Shown piece after piece: positions 63,601 to 64,000 of a stretch of DNA of 64,000 nt. The DNA is from Petunia secreta (taxonomy: Eukaryota > Streptophyta > Magnoliopsida > Solanales > Solanaceae). A program made the translations under genes and the position numbers. The stretch's first letter is position 1; the number at the start of each line of letters is the position of its first letter. The stretch spans positions 73,130,001 to 73,194,000 of the forward strand of contig JARKIP010000005.1 of assembly GCA_029990175.1 (NCBI GenBank), given 5' to 3'. The notes under the pieces were generated by a model that saw only the letters and a list, made by a program, of their open reading frames with translations, ran no database searches and was not told the DNA's origin.

Positions 63601-64000
63601 GAAACACAAAAATAAAAAAATACAATGTGACATGATTTGTCGACAAGCCTAAAAGGAACTATTTTGTGGTATCTTTACACTTATATCATGTGTGGGCATA
63701 CTGATGTCCTTTTGATGCATATTTAAGCTCTAAACAAAATCTATGCATCCTTAGAATAACTTCTTTTTAAACTTTACGTAACGAGGTTCTAATCAGAGAA
63801 GTTGAGCTTAGGGGAACGAAATCTTGCACCTCTATGTGTAAACAGTATCACAAAAATTTAAAGAAGATTAAAGTTAATTTGTTATAGAGTAACACTTATG
63901 TGGTCATCTATCTAAGTCCGAGGGAGTGGTTCAACATTTTGGCAAAGCAAACTTATTCATCACAATGACATGTAATAACAATTTGGTGGAGAAACAACTT
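60611..64000. other. No recognisable gene
   Basis: 60611-60905 still holds decayed copies of the GTCGCAGCCTTA family. From there to the window end the DNA is AT-rich and intron-like or intergenic, with short open frames but no family feature, paired repeat or terminal structure. Low-confidence only: it could be a long intron of a gene lying outside the window. Confidence 0.4.

Noticed and set aside
1..64000. CRISPR arrays, bacterial-type operons, rRNA or tRNA genes
   Set aside because: Looked for and not seen. The direct repeats present are tandem duplications or transposon parts without spacer structure, and the genes are intron-split plant genes.

Overview
The window is plant nuclear DNA, most likely from a eudicot with a medium-to-large repeat-rich genome. 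The genes are split by AT-rich introns with GT..AG borders, and most of the sequence consists of plant-specific transposon families: Athila-type and other Ty3/gypsy elements, a copia-like LTR element with an env-like ORF, CACTA, MuDR-type MULE, and Stowaway and PIF/Harbinger MITEs. An asterid such as a Solanaceae relative is a guess from the style of the repeats, not something I can prove. No bacterial-type operons, CRISPR arrays, rRNA or tRNA genes were seen.

Layout. 1-2264: the 5' end of a minus-strand Ty3/gypsy element (gag start, tRNA-Met primer site, candidate LTR with a GATCGC-rich array). 3.5-4.4 kb: a miniature gypsy derivative in which the gag start lies almost directly against the polyprotein end. 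4.4-5.2 kb: a relic resembling the MULE terminus found at 56 kb, followed by a PIP5K exon fragment. 6.7-11.0 kb (minus): a multi-exon gene for a nucleoplasmin-like FKBP immunophilin with a divergent catalytic pocket. 13.9-26.4 kb (minus): an essentially complete 12.5-kb Athila-like retrotransposon with 1343-bp LTRs, a 5-bp target duplication, tRNA-Asp-type primer site, gag, pol and an env-like ORF. Its LTRs are almost identical, yet pol is cut by in-frame stop codons. 26.7-29 kb: a PIF/Harbinger MITE and a fresh 392-bp tandem duplication. 29.2-31.0 kb (minus): a WDR76/CMR1-like WD40 gene that looks damaged near its C-terminus. 31.4-34.3 kb: a decayed, internally deleted CACTA transposon. 35.1-35.8 kb: nested Stowaway MITEs. 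37.0-43.3 kb: a giant inverted repeat (arms about 2.75 kb, spacer about 0.7 kb) made of two copies of the 3' half of a copia-like element, each with an env-like ORF and an LTR. 45.4-46.3 kb (minus): a GeBP/STOREKEEPER-like gene with an in-frame stop.

46.5-56.1 kb: a 9.56-kb Mutator-like element delimited by matching termini and a 9-bp target duplication. It carries four gene units: a DUF1985 gene (plus), a zf-GRF gene (minus), a small unrecognised 86-aa gene with its own TATA box (minus), and a MuDR transposase (minus). Between the second and third lies a 165-bp tandem array bordered by a recurring motif and a perfect hairpin. This is the most interesting unit of the window. 56-64 kb: a Stowaway MITE, a second Harbinger MITE, an LTR-like relic, a duplicated segment enclosing a serpin first exon, and 3.4 kb with nothing recognisable.

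Only the FKBP gene looks like an intact host gene. The WD40 and GeBP genes appear damaged, and the PIP5K and serpin pieces look like captured or shuffled exons. The rest is layered transposon insertion. Exon borders were read by eye and the less certain ones are flagged.
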